Shown here in pieces: positions 12,091-23,499 of a stretch of 64,000 nt of DNA. Location: positions 558,001 through 622,000 of the forward strand of contig JAJHZJ010000601.1 of assembly GCA_023548195.1 (NCBI GenBank), read 5' to 3'. The stretch comes from Bettongia penicillata ogilbyi (lineage: Eukaryota > Chordata > Mammalia > Diprotodontia > Potoroidae). Made by a program: the position numbers and the translations under genes. Every line of letters begins with the position of its first letter. The first letter of the stretch is position 1. Below the pieces are notes generated by a model. The model was given only the letters and a program-made list of their open reading frames with translations. It ran no database searches and had not been told where the DNA came from.

Positions 12091-12236
12091 CAAGAATGAA
12101 GAGAAGCGTGGAAAGGTAAACAGGAAAGGGAAACCATAAAAGTCTTTCTAAAGCTGAACTGTTTACATTCCTATATGGGAAGACAATATTTGTAACTCTT
12201 GAGACTTTTATGAGTTTTGGGGTAGATGTAGGGATT

Positions 12237-12238
<2 letters not shown>

Positions 12239-12280
<42 letters not shown>

Positions 12281-12282
12281 AC
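12239..12282. repeat. (CA)n microsatellite
   Basis: Near-pure CA dinucleotides inside the HAL1 3' region. The other copies carry a shorter, interrupted CA/TG tract at the equivalent place. Confidence 0.95.
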
Positions 12283-13090
12283 AGAGTGCAGGTTAAGTTG
12301 AATCACAAGAGATGATATCCATAAAAAAACATAAAATAAATAAAAATTAAGGGGTGAGGAAGGAAAAACAACTGGGAGGAGAAAGAGAGAAAAGGAATGG
12401 GGCAGGCTATAACTCATAAAAGAGATAAGAAAAATCTTGTTCAATGAAGGAGAAAAGGGAGAAGGAGAAAAGGGGAAAAGTGAAGCTTACTCTCTTCCCA
12501 TATGGCTTAAGGAGGAAGTAACATGCTCACTAAATTTGGTGTGAAAATCTATCTCAAATTAAGGCAAGTAGGGGAGGAGGTGACAAGTGGGGTGAGGGGA
12601 ATGATAGAGTACAGGGTGAATGGGAGAAGAAAGTAACTGGAAGGGACAAGGTCAAATGAGGGAATAAAAAAATAAAAGGGGATAGGGTAGGATAGAGGAC
12701 AATATAGTTAGTATTACACAACATAATTATTATGGAAGTCTTTTGCAAAACGACACATTTAGTCTGTGTTAAATTCCTTCCCTTCTCAGTGGGGATGGGT
12801 AGGGAGGGAGGGAGAGAAGTTGGAATTCAAAGTATTAGAAACGAATGTTGAGAACTACTATTGCATATAATCGGGAAATAAGAAACATGGGTAATGGGGT
12901 ATAGAAATTTATCTTGCCCTACAAGAAAAGATAGAAGATTGGCATAAGGGAACGGTGGTATGTGGTAGAAGTGAGGGTACATTAAGGGAAGGGTTAATCA
13001 GAATGCAAGGTATTAGGGGGTAAGGGTAGGGGAGAGATGGGGAGGGAAATTGGACATGTTATAAAGTGATGTAAAAGCAGTTAATATTAA

Positions 13091-13798
13091 AACAATTGAC
13101 TGAGTTAATTACTGAGACTAAATCAGACACCTCTTTAGTTTGGGGAAAAGAATTTTAGTCTAAGTTTCTTAGAGGCAGGTAACCAAGGGTAAAATTTGGC
13201 ATTGATGGAAAAGTTAAGGTTTTAATGGTAAATTTGATTTTATGATTGTTATTTATTCAGGAACTACAACATGTGTAGAAAGGCATGTAAGCCACTTAAG
13301 ACTTACCTCAAAAGATGTTCCTTAACCAATGTGAAATTATAGTAATATCTGAAACCTGGTTGTGGGAACTTGCTAATTTATGATTCTGTGGGACTATTAA
13401 CTGACTGTTCTTCTGAGTCTAGTTCCAGGTCTGAGCTTTCAATCCATGATGTCAGTAAGTCTGCAAAATGTGATCTAATGGGAAGGGTGGGAGACCGTCT
13501 GTTCAGCCTGGGCTGAGGTAGGATTCTCTTGACTCAATTTCCCCACTGACACCTGGCAGACTTTAAGCCTGACTGAATGCAAGTTGACAATCTACTTCTG
13601 CCTGGGATTGACATGAAGTTGGGGAGATGTTGTTTCCCTGTAATGTCCCTACATATTCAAAAGATTTGTAAAATTGATATCAGATCTATTAAATTATAGA
13701 TTGTTGGTAGGGGAACATCCAAGATTAAGCCTAAAATTAAGCTCTTAGGCCTAGGACTTTAGACCAACAATAACAAGTTAGGGTCCTTTAATTCTTAT
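13091..13798. other. Unassigned AT-rich sequence, no gene seen
   Basis: About 700 bp with no coding signal. The density of short phrases such as 'aggtaggattctcttgactcaatttcc' suggests an old LTR or other repeat, but I cannot name it. Confidence 0.4.
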
Positions 13799-13897
13799 TA
13801 ATAGTGTGGAGACAATTAGGTCAAAGACTTGTGAAGTTAGCATACATAGTTATTATCTGTGTCTCAGTTGGTTAATGTTAAAAAAAATTCGTTTGTG
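13799..13897 (+). repeat. Long direct repeat, left copy
   Basis: Begins 'taatagtgtggagacaatta' and ends with an A-run followed by 'tcgtttgtg'. It is repeated at 14951-15052 with about four substitutions and a small A-run length change. Together the copies flank antisense L1 sequence. Confidence 0.9.
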
Positions 13898-14950
13898 AAA
13901 TTTTTTTTCATATGACTATAGATAATTTTAATTTCTTCTTCTGAAAACTTCCTGTTCGCATCCTTTCACCATTGATCAAATAAGGAGTGATTCACATTCC
14001 CAGAGATTTCACTGAGTTTATGCAAACCTTTTTGATTTAGTATAATCAAAAGTATCATTTTTATGTTCTGTAATAATTTTTTTCTCTTGCACAGTCAAAA
14101 ATTCTTCTCATATGCAGACATCTGGCAGGTAATATATTCTTTCCTTTGTTATTTTCCTTATGATATCATCCTTTATGTCTACATCAGATACACATTTTGA
14201 CCTTATTCTGGTATAGAGTGTTAGCTATTTCTATAACTGGTTTCTGCAAAACTACTTGCCAATTTCCTCAGCAATTTTTGTCAAATGTTTGTTTTCTTGC
14301 CTCCAAATTTGGATATTTGTTATTGTCAAACAGTAAGATACTATGATGATTTCCTAGTATTTGTTATGTACCTACTCTATGTACCTCAATCAGTCAGAAT
14401 GTAATATAACCTTAGCCTGAAAGGGTCAGGGTTTCACATTGAATCCTCGATCATCTCTAGTTGTCCTGGTGAATATAAGGCCACTGAACCCTAAAGGTTC
14501 AGGAGAAGAAAGTGATGTTGGTGACCTTATACAGCCCTCCCAGTCATTGCGGGTCATGTCATTACCTTGATGTCATGGTCTTAATTGAGAACGTAGAAGT
14601 AACACAATCTATTTCACTTATCCACCACTTTGTTTCTTTTATTTTTCCTTTTTTAAATTATTTTGTTTTCAGTGTTCTATGATCACTTCTATATATGGTA
14701 GATTTTTTCCCTTCCTTCCCCCTCCTTTCCCACACCCTCCCTGAGACAGCATAGAGTTTTATACGGGTTCTACACATACATTTCTCTTAAATACATTTTG
14801 ATCTTAGTCATGTTGCACAGAAGATTAAAAATGAATGGGAAAAATCATAAAACAAAACAAAACATAATATAAAAGAAAATGATCTGCTTCATTCTGAGAT
14901 CATATTCCACAGTTCTTTCTCAGGATGTGGAAGGGATTTTGCCTCAAGAG
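13898..14950 (-). mobile_element. Antisense L1-derived insertion
   Basis: Read on the minus strand, 13898-14330 is the late part of L1 ORF2. Its plus-strand text includes 'cttctgaaaacttcctgttc', 'tatcatcctttatgtctac' and 'cagcaatttttgtcaaatg'. The stretch 14640-14950 looks like another L1 part with the typical 'cccttccttccccctcctttccc' tract. A SINE-like piece lies between, at about 14400-14620. The whole block is bracketed by the about 98-bp direct repeats. Confidence 0.65.
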
Positions 14951-15052
14951 TAATAGTGTGGAGACAATTATATCAAGGACTTGTGAAGTTAGCATACATA
15001 GTTATTATTTGTGTCTCAGTTGGTTAATGTTAAAAAAAAAATCCGTTTGTAG
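14951..15052 (+). repeat. Long direct repeat, right copy
   Basis: Second copy of the sequence at 13799-13897. Confidence 0.9.
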
Positions 15053-15394
15053 TCTATATTGTAAATGCTTTAAAAGAAGTATCACCTGACCAAAAGTTGA
15101 AATTGTTTCATGTGACATGAACTGTGTTAAAAATGAAAAAAAAGAAATAATATATTAGTTCTGTCTCCAACAATATCTCATAGAACTGTACATACCTGAG
15201 GCTTTCCAGCTAGTATGTACACCAATAGTTATGAGACTGTAAGGAACCTCAGTGCATTTGTCTGAGCTATCTTGACTCTTTTGGGACATTATTCCTGTGT
15301 TACATTATTCCTCTGAAGATGTAATTGCAATGATTTCCCCACAGGCAACAGAAAGATCTTGTTGCAAGAGATCCACTTCTGAGACTTATTAAGT

Positions 15395-15570
15395 GGAGTG
15401 TCTGCTGTAACAGAAAGATCACTTGATGTTGGTGTCTGATGACTTGGGTTCAGGTTCTGGCTTCAATAATAACTACTGGAATTAAGCAAGTTATCTACTT
15501 GGAGCCTTGATTTTTCTCATCAAGGGATAATAATATTTGTGATATCTATCTCACAAGACTGTTATGAGGA
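15395..15570 (+). repeat. MIR/CORE-SINE
   Basis: 'gacttgggttcaggttctggctt' followed by 'aattaagcaagttatc' and 'tctcatcaagggataataat' gives the MIR order. The remainder to 17690 is AT-rich with no gene that I can see. Confidence 0.65.
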
Positions 15571-16707
15571 AAGTATTTTGTTTATCTTGCCATTCAAACA
15601 AATAGGCCTTGTGGTGGTAGAATTGGGAAACAGGGACATATGTTTTGAAAATGAAAAAATAAATTTTGAGACTGAGATTAGTGAGAACATTGTAGTCAGA
15701 ACAATGGGACTTGCCCCTTAGAATACAGGATCAGATGATATGAAACGCAGGTATATGTTCTAAGAAAAACATGGATTTTGACTTTTTTTAATTTACCTAA
15801 AGACAATAGGATTATAGATCTATAGAGCTGAAAAGGGCTTCAGAAATCATCTAGTACAAAAGTCCTGGTTATATATAAAGAAACTGAAGCCCCCTGGTGT
15901 TAAGTGCCTTGACTAAAGTCAAACATAGGCAGTGAGTGATAGTTTAACACAGATCATGTGATTTCAGAGGCAGTGTTCTTGACATTCCATCATAAATCTT
16001 AAAGCTACTAGTTTCTATTTTCATGGATAATCTTGCGATTTCTTCTTAGAATGTGTTTTTAGAAAAACTCCTCCATAATCTTTGGATCTAAAAGGATAAT
16101 CAAGGCAAGGTTAATAATGGCAATAGTATAGTGGTTCTCAAAGCAAGAGAATACTCTCTACTCCTTTTTTTCATTTCTTAAGACTGTTTTTCATGAAAAA
16201 TAGCATGATTATGACTTAGGTCTATGAATTTAGACCTCCTCAATCTAGCCTTTCATTGCAAAGAGTAATGGATGTGAATAGGAACTTTGAATATTCTGAA
16301 GACCTCATAAGTTTCGATGATCTGGCATTTCTTGAATAATATAATGAGACCTTCTGGGAATTTATTATAAGGTAGCAATTAATGTATTCATACCAGGAAG
16401 TAGGTTGAGTTGTGATATACAGCGTTCTATATCACTGAAGAGATTTATGTAAAATTATGGTGTAGTGGTGGGAGGAGGAAGAGGGTTCTGGTTTTCACAA
16501 TTTTTACTCAGGTGATGCTGGGAAAAACACAAAGTCCCTTTGTCCCAATTCCTCTTCTTCAAAACAAGGAGGTTGAATTACAAAAGGCCTTCCTAATTTT
16601 GTTTTGGCTTGTTCCATTGTTTATTTTTTTTATTTCCCAGACCCATTTGTCAGTTTGATCAATTGCATGTACCCTATCTCAAAATAAAGTTTTTAAGGCA
16701 CAATTTA

Positions 16708-16733
16708 AAATACATACATACATACATATATAC

Positions 16734-16764
<31 letters not shown>
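16708..16764. repeat. (TACA)n/(TA)n microsatellite
   Basis: Tetranucleotide TACA units pass into TA dinucleotides. Confidence 0.9.
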
Positions 16765-17696
16765 CTTACAAAGAAAACCAATTTTTGTTGAAATATGTTT
16801 TAAATATAGTTTAAAAAATTAAGAAACCTCTAAAATCTATCCATGGACGGTGAACTCAAGGTTTATAATTCCTTGATTAGATGATCTCTAAGGTCCTGTC
16901 TCTAATATTCTATATCCTATAGTTTGCTATAGCTCCAAATGCTCAATATCTCTTTCCCAGCTCTTCTTGTTTCTAGATGTGGTGTTCTGGGTTTGTCACT
17001 GAGCCTTTGGAACTTCTCTTCCCTGTAAAATGGTGGTATCATTCTTCCTGTGTTGCCATGAAGGGAGCGTTTTGTAAATGATGCAGAACTCTAGAAATGT
17101 CAGTTACTATTTTTTGCAAATGACTCTCATGATTAACACAAAATTATTATAATGCAAAAAAATGCAGGATTTTAATAATGTAAATGGAACTTAAAAAAAT
17201 AGTTATCCTTTCCACTTTCTGGGGTTCAGCATGGTGGTCCTGCGATATGAAAAATCAGTGTGAAATTTTTTCACCCTGTATATTTTTGGTTTAAAAAAAT
17301 GTTGATATATGCAATATTGTACATATATCTTACATATTTCTGAGTTTCTCAACTTTTTTATTTGCAACTTCTCCAAAACTTCCCATTTAATTAGTTATGC
17401 AGACCCATGACATATTAAAAGCACAATGGAGAAAGTCGTGGTGGGAAAGAAATAACTGTAATAATTTTTATAATAATATCAAAATTCTATTGAAAACTTG
17501 AAGTTGGGGGAAGGAAGTAGGCAGGAGAATGGAGTATGTTAAAAAGTTTCATAAGAACTTCAGAGACAATTGGGAGGACTATGTGCTACAATGGACACTT
17601 AGGTGCTGTTTCACAATCCCCTTTTCCAGTTTTTCCCTACTTCCTTTCTCAGCATAGCCAGTTTTTCTTGAGAAACCCTGGACTTCAGGAGGGAAA

Positions 17697-17862
17697 AATT
17701 TGTGTATGTGTATGTATATGTATATATGTATATAAGTCAATTGCAAGTCATGTCATCATTTCTCTGATGGCATATTCTTCTTTGGCAATGAAGGACTAAC
17801 ACAACAATGAAACTGATAGATAGATATAGACATAGATAACATAGATATGGATATAGATATAC
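17697..17862. repeat. TG/TA and GATA simple repeats flanking an RTE-SINE scrap
   Basis: A TG/TA run at 17700-17735 is followed by an antisense RTE-SINE scrap (17726-17805) and a GATA-rich run at 17815-17862. Positions 17863-18084 hold text I cannot assign. Confidence 0.7.
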
Positions 17863-18084
17863 CAAGCCATCAGGGCAGTTCTCTTTTCTCCAGTCCAGTT
17901 CTGGAGCCACAGTTTTGTTTTTTTTTCTTCATTTTTTGTTTGTTTGTTTTTTCAGTAGGAAAGACGCTATTACAGGATACCAAAATTCAGTTCTCTTTGA
18001 GAAACGACATGGAAGTGAGTGTGGTGGGTTTTGTGCCCCCAGGTACAATGCTACTTCCTCAGAGATACGTTTCTAATCTGTTGT

Positions 18085-18099
18085 TAAAAAGATGGGGCT
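18085..18099 (+). repeat. Target-site duplication, upstream copy, of HAL1
   Basis: The 15-mer 'taaaaagatggggct' recurs exactly at 21182-21196. The upstream context 'gtt/aaaaag' fits the L1 endonuclease preference TT/AAAA. Confidence 0.9.
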
Positions 18100-18589
18100 G
18101 GGGGCAGAGCCAAGATGGCAGAGTAGAAGGACGCACGTTTACGAGCTCCAAAACCACAGACCATAGAATTAATGTAAAAAGAGACCCCCATAACTTCTGG
18201 GTCAATACAAGGTGTGCAAAAACGGAATGGAAGAGATTTCCATGCCAAAGAGCCCTGAAGAGCCGACCCCGGGGTCCGTCGCGCTCCGGAAAGCGGACCC
18301 CATCCCAGCACGGCCTTGGCCGTGGTCCCAGAGAAGCTGATCTGAGCAGGCTTCAGAGACGGAAGCTCCAGCAGCCGGGAAAGTCCCTCCGCCCACAGAA
18401 GCTACAGGTCAGTGAGAAAGAAGGCTCGGCTGGACGAGAGGGGGAGCAGGGTGTCTCCGTCACTCGGGCCCCCTTGGGAGGAAGCGGCGGCAGCAGAGAC
18501 AGGGGCAGGAAGCGGCGGAGGCAGACGGGTTGGCGGTGGCTGAGGCGACAGTGGCCCGGGACTCAGGAATCCCCCAGCAGCAGGCAGGA

Positions 18590-18805
18590 TCTTCATTACG
18601 GAAGCTCTCTGAATGAACGGCCTGAGGGGGCTGAGCCTGAGAGACGCCCCTGCCCCCACCCCTCTCTATTACTGAAGGCCTCTGCATGAAGGCCCTGAGG
18701 GAACTGAGCCTGGGAGGTGGGCCCCCCCACCCCGCCCCCACCCACTCCATTCCTGAAAGTCTCTGCATAAAGGCCCTGAGGGAACTGAGCCTGGGAGGCC
18801 GCCCT
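18590..18805 (+). promoter_or_regulatory. Tandem monomers in the HAL1 5' leader (likely promoter)
   Basis: Three imperfect units of about 75 bp share 'aaggccctgagggaactgag' or a close variant, at about 18622, 18687 and 18772. The same monomer occurs in the minus-strand HAL1 copies. Tandem 5' monomers are known to act as promoters in several L1 families. The promoter role here is inference. Confidence 0.55.
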
Positions 18806-18936
18806 CCTTCCACCCCAGCGCCAGAACTAAAGCTTGCCGCAGAAAGCCCATTTGAATCTCAGAGGCCAAGCACTAGCTGGGCGGATCCAGGCGGAGGTGG
18901 AAAGGAATCTCAGAAGTCAAGTAACTGGCTGGGAAA

Positions 18937-20037
18937 ATGCCTAGAAAAGGGAAGAAAAATAAGACTATAGGGAGTTTTTTCCAACAAATGCAAACGATCC
19001 CGACCTTCGGATCTGATGACGAGGACGTATTCTTGCCATCAAGGAAAGATGTGGAGGGCGGGGCCTCAGTACCCCCAGACACCCCAGGGGGGTGGAGGGT
19101 GGGCTCAGGCCTTGGAAGAGCTCAAAAAGGATTTTGAAAAGCAAGTTAGACAGGTGGAGGAAAAACTGGGAAGAGAAATGACAGAGATGCGAGAAAAGTA
19201 TGAAAAACGGGTCAGTACCTTGGTAAAGGAGACCCAAAAAAATGCTGAGGAAATTAACACCTTGAAAAATAGGCTCACTCAATTGGCAAAGGAGGTTCAA
19301 AAAGCCAATGAGGAGAAGAATGCTTTCAGAAGCAGAATGAGCCAAATGGAAAAAGAGGCTCTAAAGCTCCTGAATTTAATAGTTCTCTCAAAATTAGAAT
19401 GGAACAGATGGAGTCTAATGACTTTACGAGAAACCAAGAAATCACCAAACAAAACGAAAAGAACGAAAAAATGGAAGAGAATGTGAAACATCTCATGGGA
19501 AAAACAACTGACCTGGAAAATAGATCCAGGGGAGACAATTTAAAAATTATGGGACTACATGAAAGTCATGATCAAAAAAACAGTGTAGACATCATCTTCC
19601 ATAAAATTATCAAGGAAAACTGCCCTGACATTCTAGAACCAGAGGGCAAAATAAGTATTGAAAGAATCCATCGATCACCACCTGAAAGAGATCCAAAAAG
19701 AGAAACTCCTAGGAACATTGTGGCCAAATTCCAGAACTCCCAGCTCAAGGAAAAAATCTGGCAAGCAGCTAGAAAGAAACAATTCCAGTACTGTGGAAAT
19801 ACAATCAGGATAACCCAAGATCTAGCACCTTCTACATTAAGGGATCAAAGGGCGTGGAATAGGATATTCCAGAAGTCAAAGGAACTAGGACTCAAACCAA
19901 GAATTACCTACCCAGCTAAACTAAGTAAAATACTTCAGGGGAAAATATGGTCTTTTAATGAAACAGAGGACTTTCAAGCATTCTTGATGAAAAGACCAGA
20001 GCTGAAAAGAAAATTTGACTTTCAAACACAAGAATGA
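18937..20037 (+). pseudogene. HAL1 ORF1 (ORF1p-like), two frameshifts
   Basis: ORF1p is the RNA-binding chaperone of L1-type retrotransposons. The ATG at 18937 gives a basic start (MPRKGKKNK). The frame shifts at the G-run near 19090. A long heptad-rich coiled coil follows (about 19110-19365, 'EEINTLKNRLTQLAKEVQ'). A second frameshift lies near 19365. The C-terminal part from 19399 is open to the stop at 20037, with 'DNLKIMGL', 'ENCPDILEPEGKISIERIHR' and 'NIVAKFQNS' matching the L1 ORF1p RRM and C-terminal domains. The two shifts make it inactive, but the 212-residue C-terminal frame is unbroken. Confidence 0.9.
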
Positions 20038-21060
20038 GAAGAAGCATGAAAAAGGAAACAGCAAAGAGAAGTCTTAAGGGACTTACCAGAAGTGAACTGT
20101 TTACATTCATACAGGGAAAGACCATATTTGTAACTCTTAAAACTTTTCAGTATCTGGATAGTTGGTGGGACCACACATACACATGTACACGCATGCACAC
20201 ACATACAGAGATAGAGAGCACAGATTGAACTGAATAGGATGGGACCATATCGTAAAAGAAATTAAGGTAAATGGTGAGAGAGAAATGTAGTGGGAGGAAA
20301 GAGGGTGAAATGGAAGGCGGTAACTATATGTCATTTAAGAGGCAGGTAGGAGGTTTTTTTTAGTGGAGGGAAAAAGAGGAGAGCTGAGGAAAAAAAATAA
20401 GATGTTTACCCTCATCACATTTGACTAAACGAAGGAGTGAAATGCACACTCATTTTGGTATGAAAACCTATCTTACAGTGTAAGAAAGTGGGGGAGAAGG
20501 AGTTATTGCAAGGGGGGATGATGGAAGGGAGGGCAAAGGGAGGAGGGAGCAATTTGAAGTCAACACTTGGGGAGGGACAGGATCAAAAGACAGAAGAGAA
20601 ACAATGAGGGGCAGGTTAGGAGGGATGGTAATCCAGTTAGTCTTACACAACACGACTATCAGGGAGATCATTTGCAAAACTACACAGATATGGCCTATAT
20701 TGAATTGCCTGCCGTCCCAAAAGGAATGGGTGGAGAAGGAGGGATGGGGAGAATTTGGAACTCAAAGTTTTAGAAACAACTGTTTAGTATTGTTGTTGCA
20801 ACTAGGAAAGAAGACATACAGTTAATGAGGAATAGAAAGCCATCTGGCCCTACAGGAGAAAAGAGAAGATGGAGACAAGAGAAGGGAGGGATGACAGAAG
20901 AGAGGGCAGATTGGACATAGGAAAAATTAGATTGCTTGGGGTATTGGGGTGGGGGAGGGGATAAAAGGGGAGAAAATTTGGAACCCAAAAATTTGTGAAA
21001 ATGAATGTAAAAAATTAAATTAATTAATTAATTTAAAAAAAAGAACATCAATAAAATATT

Positions 21061-21181
21061 TTTAATAAAATAACTTCCCACCCCTGGAAAGATTTCATTC
21101 CAGTCCTGGGGAAAGAATACTTGACAACAAAAATGTCATTTTCTGATTTGGTAAATAGCTATGGGAAAAAAAAATAAAAAA
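21061..21181 (+). other. Candidate 3'-transduced segment of the HAL1
   Basis: About 120 bp that is absent from the 3' ends of the other HAL1 copies. It ends in its own A-rich tail (21166-21181) and is followed at once by the downstream target-site duplication. This is the layout expected if transcription ran past the HAL1 poly(A) signal at the source locus. Confidence 0.7.
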
Positions 21182-21196
21182 TAAAAAGATGGGGCT
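21182..21196 (+). repeat. Target-site duplication, downstream copy, of HAL1
   Basis: Exact repeat of 18085-18099. Positions 21197-21752 hold no recognisable gene. Confidence 0.9.
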
Positions 21197-21752
21197 CACC
21201 AAAGGATCTTTATGAAGGCTCAAGGAAAACTCCAGAGTAAATACTTGGTCGGCTCTCTCCAAGCACCTTCAAGACCTCGAGCAACTATCACAGCCTTAAG
21301 GAAGATCAAATACTTAAAAATTGTAGATAATTCATCCATTTCAACAAGAAACCATAAATTGCACATGTTTTGGTCTCTTATAAGCTCCATTCTACTTTTA
21401 TTGAGACTTTTCTCAAAAGCAGAAGCATATCTTCATCCTCCATACCCAATCCTGCCCCAAATTTGTGGTTCAGCATGAAGACAAGCTTACTTCCATGGAG
21501 AATAGTTAGGTTAGTAGTCACAATCAGAATTGTAGAGTGATGGACATCTCTACCCAGGATTTCCCGGAAATGAGCACATGGAGACTTTCAGGAATCTAAC
21601 TCCACCCAAAATCCCAGTGAAATACTTGGGTCCATCCTTTCTGACTGTCTCTTCTTTTGTTAGTAATTTCCCTCAGCAAAACTGATTTACTTTCATATCC
21701 TGTTATAATATTCAAAGTAAGAAGAAAATAAGAAAAAGTAATTATTTCCTAA

Positions 21753-22712
21753 TTAATTTTTTAATTTAATGACAATAAGACCATGATTGTTGTTGCTTAA
21801 GACCCTCTTCACAGCATCTTTCACTTCTTTGTTTCTTAAACTGTAAATCAAGGGATTTAACATGGGAATGATCACTGTATAGAAGACCGAGGCCATCTTA
21901 TCTGTATCAAGGGAATGGTTTGAGCTGGGCTGTAAGTACATAAATATCAGGGTCCCATAGAATATGGTGACAGCAACTATGTGTGATCCACAGGTGGAGA
22001 AAGCTTTGTACCTCCCTTCAACTGACCGCATCTTTAAAATCGCAGAGATAATATACATGTAGGAGACAAAAACAACCAAAAGAGAAGAGATAAACATAAT
22101 TCCTGCACATGCAAAAATCCATATTTGTTTGGAGTGGGTATCAGAGCAGGACAGTCTCAGGAGAGGCATGTCATCACAATAGAAATGGTTGATAATGTTA
22201 GAACCACAATAGGAGAGGCTGAACGTAAGGATAACGTGGAATAATGCAACCAGAAAGCTGTAGCTATAAGGTACAGTTACAAGCTGAATACAGATTTTAG
22301 GAGACATCAGAACCATATAAAACAAAGGGTTGCAAATGGCCACATAGCGGTCATAGGCCATGGAAGCTAGCAGCAAGCATTCTGCCGTCATGAAGGCAAG
22401 AAAGCAACCTAGCTGGGCCGCACATGCATTGAAAGAAATAGTATTTTTCTCATACAAAAAATTTCCCAACATTTTAGGAGTAATGGATGAAGAATAACAA
22501 AAATCAACAAAAGCGAGGTGACTTAGGAAGAAATACATTGGAGTTTTTAGGCGTGAGTCCATTCTGATGACTATGATGAGACCCAGATTGCCCACCATTG
22601 TGAACACATAGATGAACAAGAACATCATGAAGAGGGGTATCTTCAGCTCCTGCTTGTCAGTGATGCCCAAGAGAATGAACTCAGTCACCTGGGTAAAATT
22701 AATCTCAGCCAT
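21753..22712 (-). CDS. OR8U: Olfactory receptor, OR8U-like (copy 1), intact
   Basis: Odorant-sensing G-protein-coupled receptor of the olfactory cilium membrane, 319 residues, a normal class II OR length, in one uninterrupted exon. An N-glycosylation site lies at N5-F-T. TM1 has the Gly-Asn motif at 41-42. TPMYFF is at 57-62, [10 protein letters not shown] at 118-127, KAFSTCGSH at 236-244 and [12 protein letters not shown] at 283-294. The extracellular cysteines C97, C169, C179 and C189 are all present. '[19 protein letters not shown]' and the [15 protein letters not shown] stretch match human OR8U1 as I recall it. The ATG at 22712 was chosen because the codon before it is a stop and it matches the paralogue. 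By eye it is close to 88% identical to copy 2. The C-terminus is slightly longer (GLIVIKLKN). The ligand is unknown. Confidence 0.96.
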   Translation of the reverse strand: MAEINFTQVTEFILLGITDKQELKIPLFMMFLFIYVFTMVGNLGLIIVIRMDSRLKTPMYFFLSHLAFVDFCYSSSITPKMLGNFLYEKNTISFNACAAQLGCFLAFMTAECLLLASMAYDRYVAICNPLFYMVLMSPKICIQLVTVPYSYSFLVALFHVILTFSLSYCGSNIINHFYCDDMPLLRLSCSDTHSKQIWIFACAGIMFISSLLVVFVSYMYIISAILKMRSVEGRYKAFSTCGSHIVAVTIFYGTLIFMYLQPSSNHSLDTDKMASVFYTVIIPMLNPLIYSLRNKEVKDAVKRVLSNNNHGLIVIKLKN

Positions 22713-22721
22713 TTATTCCAT
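22713..22721 (-). promoter_or_regulatory. Two-codon upstream ORF abutting the OR start
   Basis: On the minus strand the sequence ATG GAA TAA ATG GCT places a Met-Glu-stop mini-ORF directly against the receptor start, in frame. The same arrangement (ATG GAT TAA) precedes copy 2. It could limit translation by requiring reinitiation or leaky scanning. That effect is inference. Confidence 0.7.
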
Positions 22722-22760
22722 CTTGAAGCCCAGAAAATAAAAAGAGGAAAAAAAAAACTG
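22722..22760 (-). promoter_or_regulatory. Predicted 3' splice site of the OR coding exon
   Basis: On the minus strand a pyrimidine-rich tract (22735-22760) leads to 'cttcaag', with the AG at 22722-22723 just before the upstream ATG. OR genes usually splice a distant noncoding exon to a site a few bases before the start. Copy 2 keeps the same layout. Confidence 0.6.
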
Positions 22761-23499
22761 AATTTCAGGTTCTTCTTTCCTTATTGCATTATTAATCACT
22801 GCCACCATCATCATATTTAACAATAATTGCTCATATTAGGATAGCAATACTTTCTCTTTTTTAATTCTATCAAGTTTTTGCTTCAGTAAAATGCAGTGGG
22901 ATAGGTAAGGTAAAGATTATTATATCTATTTTCCTATTGATTAAAAAGGTTCACAGAGTTTATAACTTTTCTATGATTGTTCCCCTAAAAAATGTCAGCA
23001 TACATTGACTATAAATCCAAGTCTTTGAGTTCCTCCAATATATAATGCTGTATTACCCTCAGTATATAATAAATTCTTTTTTTGACAGATACTTTCTGTA
23101 GGTAGTATTCTTACCACTTCTTCAGAATTGCTCTCTCTCTTTTTCTCTCTCTGTCTCTGTCTCTTTGTCTTTCTCTGTATATTTCTTTCTCTTGTCTTCT
23201 CTTTCTGTATTTGTCACTTTTCTCCACTCCTCTTTGTCCCCATAGGGCTTGGACATGTAAATTCAAGCTTATATTGTCTCATTCAACCTGAATTTTGCTT
23301 GATATTGTTTCTACAGATTATTTTAGGATAATTATTACAGAGAAACAAAATTTGTGTTGAATTTTAGTAACGCCAGCAATGAAAAAAAGAATGATGATGA
23401 AAACAGAAATCAAAAGGAGCTAATAATATTATGTTAGTCATTCCCACTAGATTGTTTGCTTTTTTGTTTCCTTTCCATTACATCGCATTTCCTATCTCC

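Larger units (their letters stand above)
10428..13090 (+). mobile_element. HAL1 (ORF1-only L1 derivative), old copy
   Basis: It begins within a few bases of the EIF4E2 poly(A) with 'gcccagatagcagagtagaaagacgca'-type text, cognate to the 5' end of the copy at 18100. A 5' leader, a decayed ORF1 and a G-rich 3' UTR follow, in the same order as in the three younger copies. No ORF2 sequence is present. The 3' limit near 13.09 kb is approximate. A (CA)n run interrupts the 3' UTR at 12239-12282. Confidence 0.85.
18100..21060 (+). mobile_element. HAL1 element, full length, young
   Basis: A complete ORF1-only L1 relative. It has a 5' end 'gggggcagagccaagatggc', a CpG-rich leader with about three tandem monomers (18590-18805), ORF1 (18937-20037), and a GA-rich 3' UTR with a CA/TG tract at 20172-20220. 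It ends in an A/T-rich tail at about 21005-21060. No reverse transcriptase is encoded, so it must have used L1 ORF2p in trans (established for HAL1, inferred here). The element, plus 120 bp beyond its own tail, is framed by a perfect 15-bp duplication. Confidence 0.9.

Noticed and set aside
17847..18689. A 280-codon plus-strand open frame with several overlapping minus-strand frames
   Set aside because: It spans unassigned DNA and the CpG-rich HAL1 leader. It crosses the target-site junction at 18099, so it cannot be an ancestral gene. High GC explains the lack of stops.
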